From the NCBI GenBank assembly GCA_002118135.1, contig BDIU01000089.1:248001-312000 (forward strand): a stretch of DNA of 64,000 bases, written 5' to 3'. A program made the translations under genes and the position numbers. This DNA comes from Trebouxia sp. TZW2008. Taxonomy: Eukaryota; Chlorophyta; Trebouxiophyceae; Trebouxiales; Trebouxiaceae. The notes beneath the pieces are model-generated. The model had not been told where the DNA came from and searched no databases. It saw only the letters and a program-made list of their open reading frames with translations. Positions 63,966 to 64,000 of the stretch are shown piece after piece; position 1 is the stretch's first letter, and each line of letters begins with the position of its first letter.

Positions 63966-64000
63966 CATGCAGAGCAGCATGGCCTCTGTCGATGTCTGCT

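Noticed and set aside
1..64000. CRISPR arrays, operons, prokaryotic promoters or rRNA genes.
   Set aside because: Gene structure is eukaryotic throughout; no repeat-spacer arrays or rRNA motifs were seen.

Overview
The window is nuclear DNA of a eukaryote, most likely a green alga of the trebouxiophyte/core-chlorophyte type. Nearly every gene is cut into short exons by spliceosomal introns. The gene set is plant-like (FIE/EED Polycomb protein, plant-style SnRK1/AMPK beta subunit, a chloroplast-type DUF1350 protein). Delta-tubulin points to a lineage that keeps, or recently kept, triplet basal bodies. I built exon models by joining coding segments at splice sites with matching phase. Where I name a protein, the spliced product matches its family over most of its length as I remember it; no search was run.

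Layout, positions 1-40,710: sixteen consecutive gene models alternate strand without exception. In order: EED/FIE (+, 5' end outside the window), a seven-TM membrane protein (-), a PLP aminotransferase (+), prefoldin subunit 4 (-), DUF1350 alpha/beta hydrolase (+), ribosomal protein eL14 (-), delta-tubulin (+), an unknown secreted protein (-), an intronless DUF6492-type glycosyltransferase (+), prohibitin PHB1 (-), SnRK1/AMPK beta (+), a small coiled-coil gene (-, weak), a PYROXD2-like oxidoreductase (+), UFM1-conjugating enzyme UFC1 (-), complex III subunit QCR7 (+) and a hemolysin-III/PAQR membrane protein (-). Head-to-head pairs are separated by about 0.16-0.52 kb and must share promoter space; tail-to-tail gaps are about 0.4-1.2 kb.

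Positions 40,711-50,800 are gene-poor: an intronless LRR protein (-), an unresolved spliced gene (-), a stretch with almost no convincing coding sequence, and a segment of about 230 bp present twice. From 50,839 to 63,751 one large + strand gene encodes a coiled-coil protein of about 1,000 residues.

The most striking property is structural. Introns are full of direct, short-range, mostly decayed copies of the neighbouring exon ends together with their splice sites ('exon echoes'). They occur in EED, the seven-TM gene, delta-tubulin, AMPK beta, the PYROXD2-like gene, DUF1350 and, massively, the coiled-coil gene, where most exons from position 53,800 onward have one to five copies, often spaced 130-180 bp apart. 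Other unusual features are about 6% GC-AG introns, three genes whose first coding exon holds only 1-3 codons, an AT instead of GT at the donor of an EED exon, and a pogo-like MITE family.

Functionally the genes are unrelated housekeeping functions (translation, protein folding, mitochondrial respiration and membrane organisation, UFMylation, energy signalling, chromatin silencing, basal bodies). I see no pathway cluster or operon-like logic.
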